The translations under genes and the position numbers were made by a program. 64,000 nt of DNA from Tepidanaerobacteraceae bacterium (GTDB lineage: Bacteria > Bacillota > Thermosediminibacteria > Thermosediminibacterales > Tepidanaerobacteraceae): the NCBI GenBank assembly GCA_024655905.1, contig JANLFP010000010.1:62001-126000 (forward strand). Direction: 5' to 3'. The notes beneath the pieces were generated by a model that was given only the letters and a program-made list of their open reading frames with translations, made no database searches and was not told the DNA's origin. The stretch's first letter is position 1; each line of letters begins with the position of its first letter. Positions 1-7,851 of the stretch are shown piece after piece.

Positions 1-327
1 CAAAAATCTCGAATCCACGCCAAGAAACCTACTATGGTCAAGGACCTGCCATCCGTTTAGCACCAATACCCTGCCGCTGGCCTGCAGGTCCTTCACGGTG
101 GTCTCTTCCACCGCAAGAGTTGTAACACCTGACGCCTTCAACTCACTCAACACTTCTTCCGGGCTTTCATGGACCACTGCCGCCAGCATGGTCACCTCTC
201 CGGCGGGAACGGAAATCTCCACGTATTTCCCCTTTGCCTCCGCGGAAATCTTTAAAGCCAGCAAATATGCGGATATAATAACAGATGCAATCAGCAAAGC
301 AGTCAGCAGTCTTTCTACCGTTTTCAT
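1..327 (-). CDS. DUF5693-like membrane-anchored protein, N-terminal part
   Basis: The minus-strand frame opens with ATG at 327, behind a GGAG-type ribosome site and 3 bases after the end of the upstream glycosyltransferase, and runs off the window edge, so only about 109 N-terminal residues are seen. Residues 5-27 form one hydrophobic segment (LLTALLIASVIISAYLLAL), followed by an extracytoplasmic-looking part containing ESPEEVLSELKASGVTTLAVEE. This beginning and the neighbourhood (GT4, O-antigen ligase, DUF4330) fit the DUF5693 family, which in Clostridia usually sits beside csaB. The family name is recalled rather than searched. The function is unknown; a role in surface polysaccharide assembly is inferred from context. 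Confidence 0.6.
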   Translation of the reverse strand, partial: MKTVERLLTALLIASVIISAYLLALKISAEAKGKYVEISVPAGEVTMLAAVVHESPEEVLSELKASGVTTLAVEETTVKDLQASGRVLVLNGWQVLDHSRFLGVDSRFL

Positions 328-330
328 CCC

Positions 331-1428
331 TTATTCTCCTGTCTTCCGGAGTATTGTATCATATATCTCCATCGTTTTTTCAGCCATAGTCCGGGCGGAA
401 AACTTTTCAAAGACGGTGGCTCTGGCAGCCTGACCGAGCGAAAAAGCGGCTTGCTTAGATGACAATATGTTTATTATGGCTTCCGCCAGAAATTTTTCAT
501 CTTTGGGCGGCACGAGAAGCCCGTTCACACCGTTTTTTACCACTTCAGGAATTCCCCCGGCTTCAGTGGCAACCACCGGTTTTCCCAGAGCCATGGCTTC
601 CAGAAGCGCAAGGCCCATGCCTTCGCTGACAGAGGGAAGCACAAAGACATCAAAATCAGCAACCAGGCTTTCCACATTCTCATGATAGCCCAAAAAATCC
701 ACATTGCTCATTATTCCCATTTCATCTGCCAGATTTTTTAACTTATCCCTCAGCGGTCCATCCCCCACAATGACCATTCGGGCTTTCGGAAAACTTTTCA
801 GCACCCTCATCATGGCCTTTATGGCGTATTCATACCCTTTTTCAGGCACCAGCCTGGCTACTGTGCCGATTATTGGACCATCGGCAATGCCGAATTCTTT
901 TTTCAAACGGGGTTCAACCCCGCCGAATTTCTCCACATCTATGCCATTGTATACTATTTTTATCATGTCAGCGGGAACGCCGTTTTCTATAAGACTTATC
1001 TTTACCGCTCTCGAAATGGCTATAATGCAGTCCGTAAAAACGATTGAAACTATTTTTGCAGCCATCCGGTGAAAAAAATCCTTTTTTCCGGCGCCAAGGC
1101 CGTGGCGGGTGAGCACCACCCTGCGCCCTGACAGCCTGCCGGCTATACGCCCTGCAAAACTGGCGTGAGTGTGCACAACATCGATTTTTTCCGAAAGAAT
1201 TATATCTCTGATTTGCTTAATGTGCTGCAATTTCATCGATTTTTCTCCGCCGGAAATTGTAAAAACCTTTATGCCCATATTTCGCAGCAGTCTTTCCAGC
1301 TCTCCGCCCGACGGGCAGGCTGCCAATAATTCATAGCGCCCGAAGTTCCAGGCTGAAACAAGATTGATGAAATATCTCCCAGCACCGCCTATATTCGTAT
1401 CGGTTAGGACATGGAGAACTCTTTTCAT
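331..1428 (-). CDS. Family 4 glycosyltransferase (GT-B fold)
   Basis: The 365-residue protein has the GT4 layout: an N-terminal Rossmann half starting KRVLHVLTDTNIGGAGRYF with the acceptor-side glycine loop, and a C-terminal half with IIGTVARLVPEKGYEYAI and the nucleotide-sugar binding E-x7-E region in PSVSEGMGLALLEAMALGKP. It should transfer a hexose from a nucleotide-sugar to a lipid-linked or surface glycan on the cytoplasmic membrane face. Its start codon overlaps the stop of the O-antigen ligase gene by 4 bases, so they are translationally coupled. Donor and acceptor cannot be told from sequence. Length is normal for the family. Confidence 0.88.
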   Translation of the reverse strand: MKRVLHVLTDTNIGGAGRYFINLVSAWNFGRYELLAACPSGGELERLLRNMGIKVFTISGGEKSMKLQHIKQIRDIILSEKIDVVHTHASFAGRIAGRLSGRRVVLTRHGLGAGKKDFFHRMAAKIVSIVFTDCIIAISRAVKISLIENGVPADMIKIVYNGIDVEKFGGVEPRLKKEFGIADGPIIGTVARLVPEKGYEYAIKAMMRVLKSFPKARMVIVGDGPLRDKLKNLADEMGIMSNVDFLGYHENVESLVADFDVFVLPSVSEGMGLALLEAMALGKPVVATEAGGIPEVVKNGVNGLLVPPKDEKFLAEAIINILSSKQAAFSLGQAARATVFEKFSARTMAEKTMEIYDTILRKTGE

Positions 1429-3332
1429 GCCATTGCTCCCTCATTCAAAGCTTCTTCCCGCCGAGCAGCCAGTGCGGATGTCATGCCGAAAACCAGCCAG
1501 AAATCCATTACAATCCTGGGGCTGAACCACACATAGTCGAACATGCCGTGTAAAAGGTGCCCTGCCAGGGCTCCCACCGCTGCCGCAAGCAAAAAGGAAT
1601 GCCAGGTATCTTTTCCGATGCAGTTCACGGCTCTTGAAAAACCTGCAATTATCATCCAGATAAATGTCAGAATCCCGGCCACGCCCATCTCAATCCCCAT
1701 TTCCAGGTAAAGGTTGTGGGCGTGAAGCGCCGGAGTCCCCGCTATCATATAATCCCTGTATACCCTGGAAAACGCAGTAAGTCCCAGACCCGCGCCGGCA
1801 ATCCAGTAATCCTTTATCATCCTGATGGCCGCTATCCATATGGTCACCCGAAAGGCATTTGAACTATCCTCCAGGCTTCCTATGCTTGCAATGCGGTTTA
1901 CCACCACCGAAGGCATGAAAAGCGGGGAAACAAAGCCAAGCAATATCAACCATATCAACAGTCTAGGCTCTTTTATGGCAGCAAACACCAGCAGAGCCAG
2001 AACCAGCCCCAGCCACGCTCCTCTGGAAAATGTAAGCACCAGACAGATTGCAAGCACCCCGGTTATTGCAGAAAAAAGCAACTTTCGGCCGAGTTTTTCG
2101 CCAGCAAACAGCATCCCCAAAGCCATCGGTATTGCAAGCGCCAGATACTCCGCAAGGACATTCGGGTTTTCAAGAGTGGCATATACCCTGGTGGCCAGCT
2201 CCGGAAACTGCTTTACATCCACCCATGCTATGGCTGTGGGAACCTTGATGAAGAAATACTGGTAAATTCCGTAGGCGGAAAGCAAAAGAGCCGACATCAT
2301 CTGAAAAAACAGCGCCGTTTTTAATATAACCCTGTCCCTCATCAAAATAGCCGAGGAATAGAATGCCATGAAATACGCCGCATAGAGGGGCAGGGTTTTC
2401 AAGCTCTCGGACCTCATCACGGAAAACACCGCCGACACTGCCGCCACTGCCATAAACATGAGAGCGGGAATTATTGCAGCGGGCATATCCATGTCGAATT
2501 TGTCGCAATTCAACAAAAGGCTTGCGAACACAAGTCCTATTACAGCCACGCTGTAAGCTGTGGGAGCGAGCGGAAGCATGAAGACGGCCAGATAGAGCCC
2601 ACACCAGGGCTTAATATATATGAGGACCGATAAGAATATGAGTCCGAAAAGTTTAATAAACGTTATTGCGGGCAGAAAATAATAAAACGAGCCTATTATG
2701 GTTCCGACCCCTGCCAGCAGCCATCGGTCAGTTTTATCAAAAGCGCTGCCCCGAATCCCCGAACCGGCTTTGAAAATTACTTTATCGCTTTCATCAATCA
2801 TGAAGCACATGGCTTCGGCCAGAATGCTTGTACGCAAAAGCCTCTCAAGGTTTACATTTATAAAAGCCATTGCGAATGAAACAGCCAACAAAATAAGCCT
2901 AAAAACCAATGCTTTCAAAGTAAAACTGGAAAATAGAGCCTTCAATGCCGTCGAAGACAGCGTTGCGAAAAACAGAAAGCATCCCAAAACCGGCAGAGGC
3001 CTTTCCATAAAAAGGCTTTCAGCCCTTAATGAAGTTCTTAGCAAAAGGCTGCCTCCGATCATGCGGTTCGCATGATTTATTCCTTTTTTAAGCAGTGGCA
3101 CCGCACAGGATATGGGTCTAATAATCCTGCTGCGGTTTACGGCGGACTTTTCCCAATGGCTGTCAAGGGAAAGAAGCTTAAAAAAGCTCCCTGCCGCTGC
3201 AACCGACAAATATTTTATAAAGCGGGCGATCAAATTGCAGAAAACGCTTCCCGCATATATTTCAGGTTTTGAAGCAGCCGTCAGCATTTTCATGAGCAGG
3301 CTGTCTTTGATCCAACGGTCTATCATTTCCAC
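1425..3332 (-). CDS. O-antigen ligase / polymerase-like membrane protein
   Basis: This 635-residue protein has about a dozen hydrophobic segments and, towards the C-terminus, the Wzy_C-type region with AENPNVLAEYLALAIPMALG and a large loop near residues 480-540 holding GAGLGLTAFSRVY and HAHNLYLEMGIEMG. These are typical of O-antigen ligases/polymerases, which move undecaprenyl-linked glycans outside the membrane. The first 150 residues are an extra, weakly hydrophobic part not usual for the core domain. GTG at 3332 is the likely start, with GAGGAG nine bases upstream. The gene lies between DUF4330 and GT4 in a surface-glycan cluster. Whether it polymerises or ligates is unclear. Confidence 0.82.
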   Translation of the reverse strand: MEMIDRWIKDSLLMKMLTAASKPEIYAGSVFCNLIARFIKYLSVAAAGSFFKLLSLDSHWEKSAVNRSRIIRPISCAVPLLKKGINHANRMIGGSLLLRTSLRAESLFMERPLPVLGCFLFFATLSSTALKALFSSFTLKALVFRLILLAVSFAMAFINVNLERLLRTSILAEAMCFMIDESDKVIFKAGSGIRGSAFDKTDRWLLAGVGTIIGSFYYFLPAITFIKLFGLIFLSVLIYIKPWCGLYLAVFMLPLAPTAYSVAVIGLVFASLLLNCDKFDMDMPAAIIPALMFMAVAAVSAVFSVMRSESLKTLPLYAAYFMAFYSSAILMRDRVILKTALFFQMMSALLLSAYGIYQYFFIKVPTAIAWVDVKQFPELATRVYATLENPNVLAEYLALAIPMALGMLFAGEKLGRKLLFSAITGVLAICLVLTFSRGAWLGLVLALLVFAAIKEPRLLIWLILLGFVSPLFMPSVVVNRIASIGSLEDSSNAFRVTIWIAAIRMIKDYWIAGAGLGLTAFSRVYRDYMIAGTPALHAHNLYLEMGIEMGVAGILTFIWMIIAGFSRAVNCIGKDTWHSFLLAAAVGALAGHLLHGMFDYVWFSPRIVMDFWLVFGMTSALAARREEALNEGAMA

Positions 3333-3362
3333 GGATGAAAACTCCTCATCAAATTAAATTCT

Positions 3363-3848
3363 TTAATCGAGTACCTTTATACCCATAACAGTGGTGATTA
3401 CGGCATAGATATTTGTCTTGACGCTGAGCTGAGTGCCTATGCGCACTTCGCTGTTGCCCACCACCACGGCATTTTCTCCTGCAGTTCCGGTGCCCACCAG
3501 AGTGACGTATACATCCTTTAATATCGGATTTGGATAGTTTACCACACGTCCATCGGCAGTATTTACAAGGGTGTCGGCGGGTTTCACTTCAACGTTCGTG
3601 ACCTTTCCCAGCACGAGGTTTGTTTTGGTTTCCCTGACAATATCCCCCACCTTTATGACGCTGGACGTGGCTTCCCTTACATCTTTCACAAGCAGGGTTA
3701 TCTGGATGTTTCTTGTCTGAACCCCGGCGGGTTTAATCTGAGATTTTGCTACATATCTGCCCGCCACCCCCAGGATAAGCAAAATAACCAGCAAATCGAT
3801 AATATTTATGATCCCCAAAACCCTGCCATTGTCGTCAATGAGTCTCAT
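3363..3848 (-). CDS. DUF4330 family membrane-anchored protein
   Basis: The product has 161 residues. The N-terminus is RLIDDNGRVLGIINIIDLLV followed by a single membrane helix (VILLILGVAGRYV), and the rest is a beta-rich extracytoplasmic domain. This opening is characteristic of DUF4330, a family with no established function that travels with glycosyltransferases and O-antigen ligases in Firmicutes. ATG at 3848 follows a GGAGG site by six bases and lies inside the 3' end of the next glycosyltransferase gene (14-base overlap), so the genes are one transcription unit. A structural role in glycan export or assembly is inference only. Confidence 0.75.
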   Translation of the reverse strand: MRLIDDNGRVLGIINIIDLLVILLILGVAGRYVAKSQIKPAGVQTRNIQITLLVKDVREATSSVIKVGDIVRETKTNLVLGKVTNVEVKPADTLVNTADGRVVNYPNPILKDVYVTLVGTGTAGENAVVVGNSEVRIGTQLSVKTNIYAVITTVMGIKVLD

Positions 3849-4977
3849 GTTTAACCTCCTCTAAAACCTTATGGTATACTTCAATTATTCTATCGGTCAT
3901 CGCCTCAATAGAAAAATAACTGCTTACAGCCCGCCTCCCAAACTCACCCAGTTTACGGCATTCTTCGGGATTTGCCAGAAGCCGTTTTATCGCCTTCGCC
4001 AGTACAGAAGCCTCGGTTTTCTTATCGGAGCCTCTGCCGCTGAAATTGTGCTCCATGGCCGGTTCAAAATTCTCCGGCGTCAATATGCCCGTAAACCCGG
4101 CTTCACCTGCTATTATCACAGGCTTTTCCGTGGCCATGGCTTCCAGTGCCACTCTTCCCACGCCTACCGCAACATCTGCCAGATTCATCAGGCGGGGTGT
4201 ATCAAGTCTGGCTCCTGTGAGGATGACTTTCCTATCCTTCACGCTGTCGTTGTATTTTTCAGCCATTGCTTTGATGTCTTCATACTTGTCCCCTTCTCCG
4301 ACCACTATCAGCTTTGCCGAAGAAAATTCTTTTTGAACTTCGGGGAGGGCTTCGATTAGTCTGAGGGCTATCTCCCCCCTGGCTCCCATGAGCCTGCTGA
4401 CGTATACGATTCTATAGTCTTCCGGCCCGATCCCCAAATCCTGCGCCACTTGGCTGGAATCCACGCCGGGATTGAACTTTTCCATATCTATTCCGTTTGG
4501 TATAACAGAAATTTTACCGGCGTCCACTTTGAAATTTTTAATAAGATGTTCTTTCACATCTTCGCTCACAGCAATGATTCTGCGCCCCCATGTGGTCAGG
4601 AATCCCATCCCCCAGCTGGTGGAATATATCCCGTGAGACGTGGTGATGTACGGACACCCGGTATAATATGTAACCCATTGTGAAACCCATGCCGGTATTC
4701 GGGCATGGGCGTGAATTATGTCCACCCCAAATTTTTTAACAATACCGGAAAGACCCATGGCAGAACGAATAAGGCTTGAAGGCGATTTGCTGTCAAGGGG
4801 CAGTGCGAAATGGTCTATACCGCTCTTTTCGAGCTCCGCTGTCAGCCTTCCGCCATGAGAAGCTATTATTACATGCACGCCGCGCTTTTTCAGTTGTTGA
4901 GCCAGAGAAACGGCATGAGTTTCAGCCCCGCCGGCATCCAGCGCCATCAAGGCCAGCAGTACCGTAAGCCTCTCCAT
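3835..4977 (-). CDS. Family 4 glycosyltransferase
   Basis: The 380-residue GT-B enzyme starts with LTVLLALMALDAGGAETHAV, the usual GT4 glycine-rich acceptor-side loop, and carries YVSRLMGARGEIALRLIEAL and a DVAVGVGRVALEAMATEKPV donor-binding region with the second conserved Glu. A longer frame reaches 5055, but the ATG at 4977 has a GAGAGAGG site 8 bases upstream and matches the family's N-terminus, so I chose it. It is the first gene of the DUF4330/O-antigen ligase/GT4 block. The predicted role is sugar transfer onto a surface polysaccharide; donor specificity cannot be judged. Confidence 0.85.
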   Translation of the reverse strand: MERLTVLLALMALDAGGAETHAVSLAQQLKKRGVHVIIASHGGRLTAELEKSGIDHFALPLDSKSPSSLIRSAMGLSGIVKKFGVDIIHAHARIPAWVSQWVTYYTGCPYITTSHGIYSTSWGMGFLTTWGRRIIAVSEDVKEHLIKNFKVDAGKISVIPNGIDMEKFNPGVDSSQVAQDLGIGPEDYRIVYVSRLMGARGEIALRLIEALPEVQKEFSSAKLIVVGEGDKYEDIKAMAEKYNDSVKDRKVILTGARLDTPRLMNLADVAVGVGRVALEAMATEKPVIIAGEAGFTGILTPENFEPAMEHNFSGRGSDKKTEASVLAKAIKRLLANPEECRKLGEFGRRAVSSYFSIEAMTDRIIEVYHKVLEEVKHETH

Positions 4978-5044
4978 TAAAAAAGCCTCTCTCTCGAGAA
5001 AATTTGCTAGAAAAAGTATATCATCACGACAATTGAAAGTAAAG

Positions 5045-5497
5045 TTATTTGACAACCGTAAAATTGCCTCTCACCAGCAATACGACGTCGGTCTGGGCTG
5101 CAAGACCACGTCCGTCATCCCTGGGAACCAGGAGAAGATGGTTTTGAGGAATTTTTTCGCCTTTTTTTAAGTCTTTTCCTGCAGTCAAATCCGACAGACC
5201 TCCGCCTGCACTGTCAACCACCGCAGCCTGGCCGCTTCTCAGAATGATTTCGGTACCTTTTCCCCCGGCGATGCTTTCCCCCTTCTTGAGGCTGACCACT
5301 TCCAGACTTTCAGACCCTCCGGCTTTCGTATCCACATACTGTTTCATATTCATCATGAGCTTTTCCACATAACTTTTTGTTACAAGCGGGTCGCTCTCGG
5401 AGCCCGGTTGGCCCACATCTGCTCTAACTGACAGTGCAAAAAAGGCAAAGGCCGCTGCGGTCATCGCAAGAATTATTATCTTTCCATGTTTTTTCAC
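5045..5497 (-). CDS. Small exported protein of unknown function
   Basis: The 150-residue product starts at GTG 5497, seven bases after GGAGGT; upstream in-frame codons lack a ribosome site. Residues 1-24 are a signal peptide (KKHGKIIILAMTAAAFAFFA, cleavage near VRADVG). The mature part has TKSYVEKLMMNMKQYVDTK and then a beta-rich region in which a Gly-Gly rich stretch is followed by LLLVPRDDGRG. The TKSYVEKL-containing helix resembles short stretches of S-layer-associated and spore-coat-associated exported proteins in Clostridia, but I recognise no family. It lies at the head of the surface-polysaccharide block, so an envelope role is plausible. Confidence 0.7.
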   Translation of the reverse strand: MKKHGKIIILAMTAAAFAFFALSVRADVGQPGSESDPLVTKSYVEKLMMNMKQYVDTKAGGSESLEVVSLKKGESIAGGKGTEIILRSGQAAVVDSAGGGLSDLTAGKDLKKGEKIPQNHLLLVPRDDGRGLAAQTDVVLLVRGNFTVVK

Positions 5498-5639
5498 ATC
5501 TGCCACCTCCAAAAAGACCCTCCTGCGAAATTCGCTGTTCCATGCAGTTTTTCGCTTTCGGGCCACCGCTGAATATAAACGCGATATATATTTTCGACAT
5601 AAACATGCAAATTTCCTGTCTCAAAATATATTATTTTCT

Positions 5640-6944
5640 TCAGTTCAGCAGCCCTGCTATGGCTGCTCCAATCAATGTCGCGTTTTCGGCCTTAATAAAT
5701 TCGCAATAACTTTGTTTTTCATCATTTAAAAAAGTTTTGATATAATATTCAAGCTTGTTTTTAAAAAGCTTGAATTTATAAAAGGTCGTTCCTTCGGCCG
5801 TTATGCATACGGGCTTGCACGGGTTTTTGCCCTTCCCCATTTTAAGTATAATGGACGACAGGTTTATCGCTGCAAGTTTGGCCGCTCTTTCCACAATTTC
5901 ATCTATTATATAGAACAAAGTGAAATAATCTTTCTCTTCGGAGCAGCACTTTGAAAGTACATTTTCGGAATAGGGATAATACAAAAATTCGTTTACATCT
6001 TTTGTATCAATATAATCAATGCAATTAATCTTATCGGCAAACTGTGCAGAAAACAATCCGTCCCCAGCCGCTTTTTTCAAAACCTTCAGCAAAAGCCCCC
6101 CCTGATATTTGCCGGCCATCATCTTTTCAAATTTATACGTTCCGGGATTTGCGGTCTCTTTGTCAAACTCTTCATCCATCAAGCCTTGCGGTATTTTATC
6201 ATAACCACCCGACTCTATGTTTATTATGGTGGAACCATCCTGAGGCAATAAATCATGGGCTTTTTTTATGTTACAGTTTTCCTCGATATAGCATGTATTG
6301 GTTCCCGTACCCAAAATAAATCCTATGTAACTTTCGAATGCCCTATCCATATGCACGGCTTTTCCTCCCAACAATGTGGCCACAGTGTCATTGAGCAGGA
6401 CAATTTTTTTATCCGCATCGCATCCCATGCCCCTCAATGTTTTCAGGAGGCCATCCCCTATTAACTCGCCTACCAAATCTTTAACTTCAACCTCCTTGCT
6501 GAACTGCAGCAGTATTCCGTCTTTATTCGGGAGTATTTCGGTGGGGTACGAAAAGCAAAAACCGATTTTCTGACTCTTATTCAGTACCGGTTTTATATAT
6601 CCGGCAATTGTCGCAAAAAATTCTTCCTTCGATATCTCTCCCTGCGTTCCGGGCATCGGATGCAGCCTGTAATCTTCCATAATCGGCTTAATTTCTTTGT
6701 TGAAATGGACGACAGCCGTTCTGAAGTTAGTGCCGCCCGCATCCATCACTATAACCGGTTCTTGTAATGGCAACTCGCCGTCCACCGTTATATATGTGGG
6801 CAACATTTTAAGTGAACTCTTCTGACCTTCAAGCCCTTTTCCCATTTCTTCAATAAAAGTTTTGCAGCTTTGCTCCATATCAATGCTTTCGTGATCCATG
6901 CCGCAGCTCTGTAAAAATAGCTTTACTTCAGACCGTTTGTGCAC
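5640..6944 (-). CDS. Hexokinase of the eukaryotic-like hexokinase fold
   Basis: The 434-residue protein begins at GTG 6944, eight bases after AGGAGG. It shows the phosphate-1 loop VIVMDAGGTNFRTAVV, the sugar-binding region GFCFSYPTEI, catalytic Asp in LLNDTVATLLGG, and the adenosine-side motif GFILGTGTNTCYIE. This combination matches the hexokinase_1/hexokinase_2 family seen in yeast and a minority of anaerobic bacteria, rather than the ROK or Glk glucokinases common in Firmicutes. It would phosphorylate glucose or related hexoses with ATP in the cytoplasm. It appears monocistronic, between the surface cluster and the AOR operon. Substrate range is not readable. Confidence 0.85.
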   Translation of the reverse strand: MHKRSEVKLFLQSCGMDHESIDMEQSCKTFIEEMGKGLEGQKSSLKMLPTYITVDGELPLQEPVIVMDAGGTNFRTAVVHFNKEIKPIMEDYRLHPMPGTQGEISKEEFFATIAGYIKPVLNKSQKIGFCFSYPTEILPNKDGILLQFSKEVEVKDLVGELIGDGLLKTLRGMGCDADKKIVLLNDTVATLLGGKAVHMDRAFESYIGFILGTGTNTCYIEENCNIKKAHDLLPQDGSTIINIESGGYDKIPQGLMDEEFDKETANPGTYKFEKMMAGKYQGGLLLKVLKKAAGDGLFSAQFADKINCIDYIDTKDVNEFLYYPYSENVLSKCCSEEKDYFTLFYIIDEIVERAAKLAAINLSSIILKMGKGKNPCKPVCITAEGTTFYKFKLFKNKLEYYIKTFLNDEKQSYCEFIKAENATLIGAAIAGLLN

Positions 6945-7044
6945 GATGCACTCCTCCTCTCTTTTTATACCCAAATAATTCCTGATAAATAACTTTCGCC
7001 ATCCGACTCCGAATTCCTTCTTGAAAAATGCTTGCTTAAAAATA

Positions 7045-7074
7045 AAGGGGCAGCGTCTACGCCGTCCCTATTAA
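7045..7074 (-). terminator. Intrinsic terminator of the AOR operon
   Basis: Read on the minus strand, GGGACGGCGT-AG-ACGCTGCCCC forms a GC-rich hairpin with one mismatch and is followed by TTTATTTTT. It lies just after the stop codon of the last AOR-operon gene and before the hexokinase promoter region. Confidence 0.7.
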
Positions 7075-7105
7075 TTCATTGCAATATTTGCCCTTCATTA
7101 TCTTT

Positions 7106-7849
7106 TCATTTTCGATATGAAGCAGCCATTTTTTCTCCCGCTATCCTTTTCCTGCATTTTTCGCAGAACGAGCAGCATTTATCTTCTCCATATTTTTTCT
7201 TCATATATTCGATATGCTCCCGCGTAGCAAAATATTCTCCGCATTTTTCGCACCTTACCAGCTCGAAATCTTTATTCCACAAATGCCTAATGCCGTTTTC
7301 ATCCAGCATTTTTATTGCTCCTGTTGGGCAAACGAAGGCGCATGCTCCGCAGCCTATGCACGCTTCTGAAGCCTCATCAAAAGGTGTGGAAACTTTCTTT
7401 TCAATCCCCCTGTTCACGGTGGATATGGCCGATATGCCCGTTTCGTCGCAGGCGCGGACGCATAGCCCGCATAGAATGCAGTTCTCTTTATCGTCGCCCG
7501 AAAACCTCGTTTCGGGCAAAAGGCCGTATTCCTGCCGCAGTTTTTTTATGAATTCATTGTTCGGAGCCCTTGCAGAAAGCAGGCGTATTATATTCTTTCT
7601 CATGCGCTGTATTTTTTCGGAGTTGGTGAATACTTGCATTTCTCCGGTAACGGGAAATACGCATGAAGTGACGACTTTTTTCCTGCCGCCTTCTTCCACC
7701 TCGACAATGCAAAGCCTGCAGGTAGCTTGACCCGGAAGGGCATCGTAATGGCAAAGGGCCGGGATTTGGATGCCGTTTCTTCTGGCAACGTTCAGGACAT
7801 ATTCACCGTATTGGGCCTCGCACTTTTTGCCGTCTATGATTATTTCCAC
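7106..7849 (-). CDS. NuoG-N-terminal-like Fe-S subunit (HydA-like without H-cluster domain)
   Basis: The 247-residue protein starts at GTG 7849 behind GGGAGGG formed by the end of the NuoF-like gene. Residues 1-75 are a [2Fe-2S] ferredoxin domain (CHYDALPGQATCRLCIVEV). Two [4Fe-4S] motifs follow, CILCGLCVRACDE and CIGCGACAFVCPTG, then a C-terminal Cys-rich tail (CEKCGEYF, CCSFCEKCRKR) that may bind zinc or another cluster. This is the electron-wiring half of NADH-dependent hydrogenases and formate dehydrogenases without catalytic domain. Together with the NuoE/NuoF-like proteins upstream it should carry electrons between flavin and AOR. I recall such subunits in bifurcating AOR (Wor/Bfu-type) complexes; not verified. 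Confidence 0.8.
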   Translation of the reverse strand: MEIIIDGKKCEAQYGEYVLNVARRNGIQIPALCHYDALPGQATCRLCIVEVEEGGRKKVVTSCVFPVTGEMQVFTNSEKIQRMRKNIIRLLSARAPNNEFIKKLRQEYGLLPETRFSGDDKENCILCGLCVRACDETGISAISTVNRGIEKKVSTPFDEASEACIGCGACAFVCPTGAIKMLDENGIRHLWNKDFELVRCEKCGEYFATREHIEYMKKKYGEDKCCSFCEKCRKRIAGEKMAASYRK

Positions 7850-7851
7850 GA

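Noticed and set aside
7032-7730. Plus-strand frame of 232 codons across the NuoG-like gene
   Set aside because: It is the antisense of a gene with clear Fe-S motifs and good codon structure; no ribosome site.
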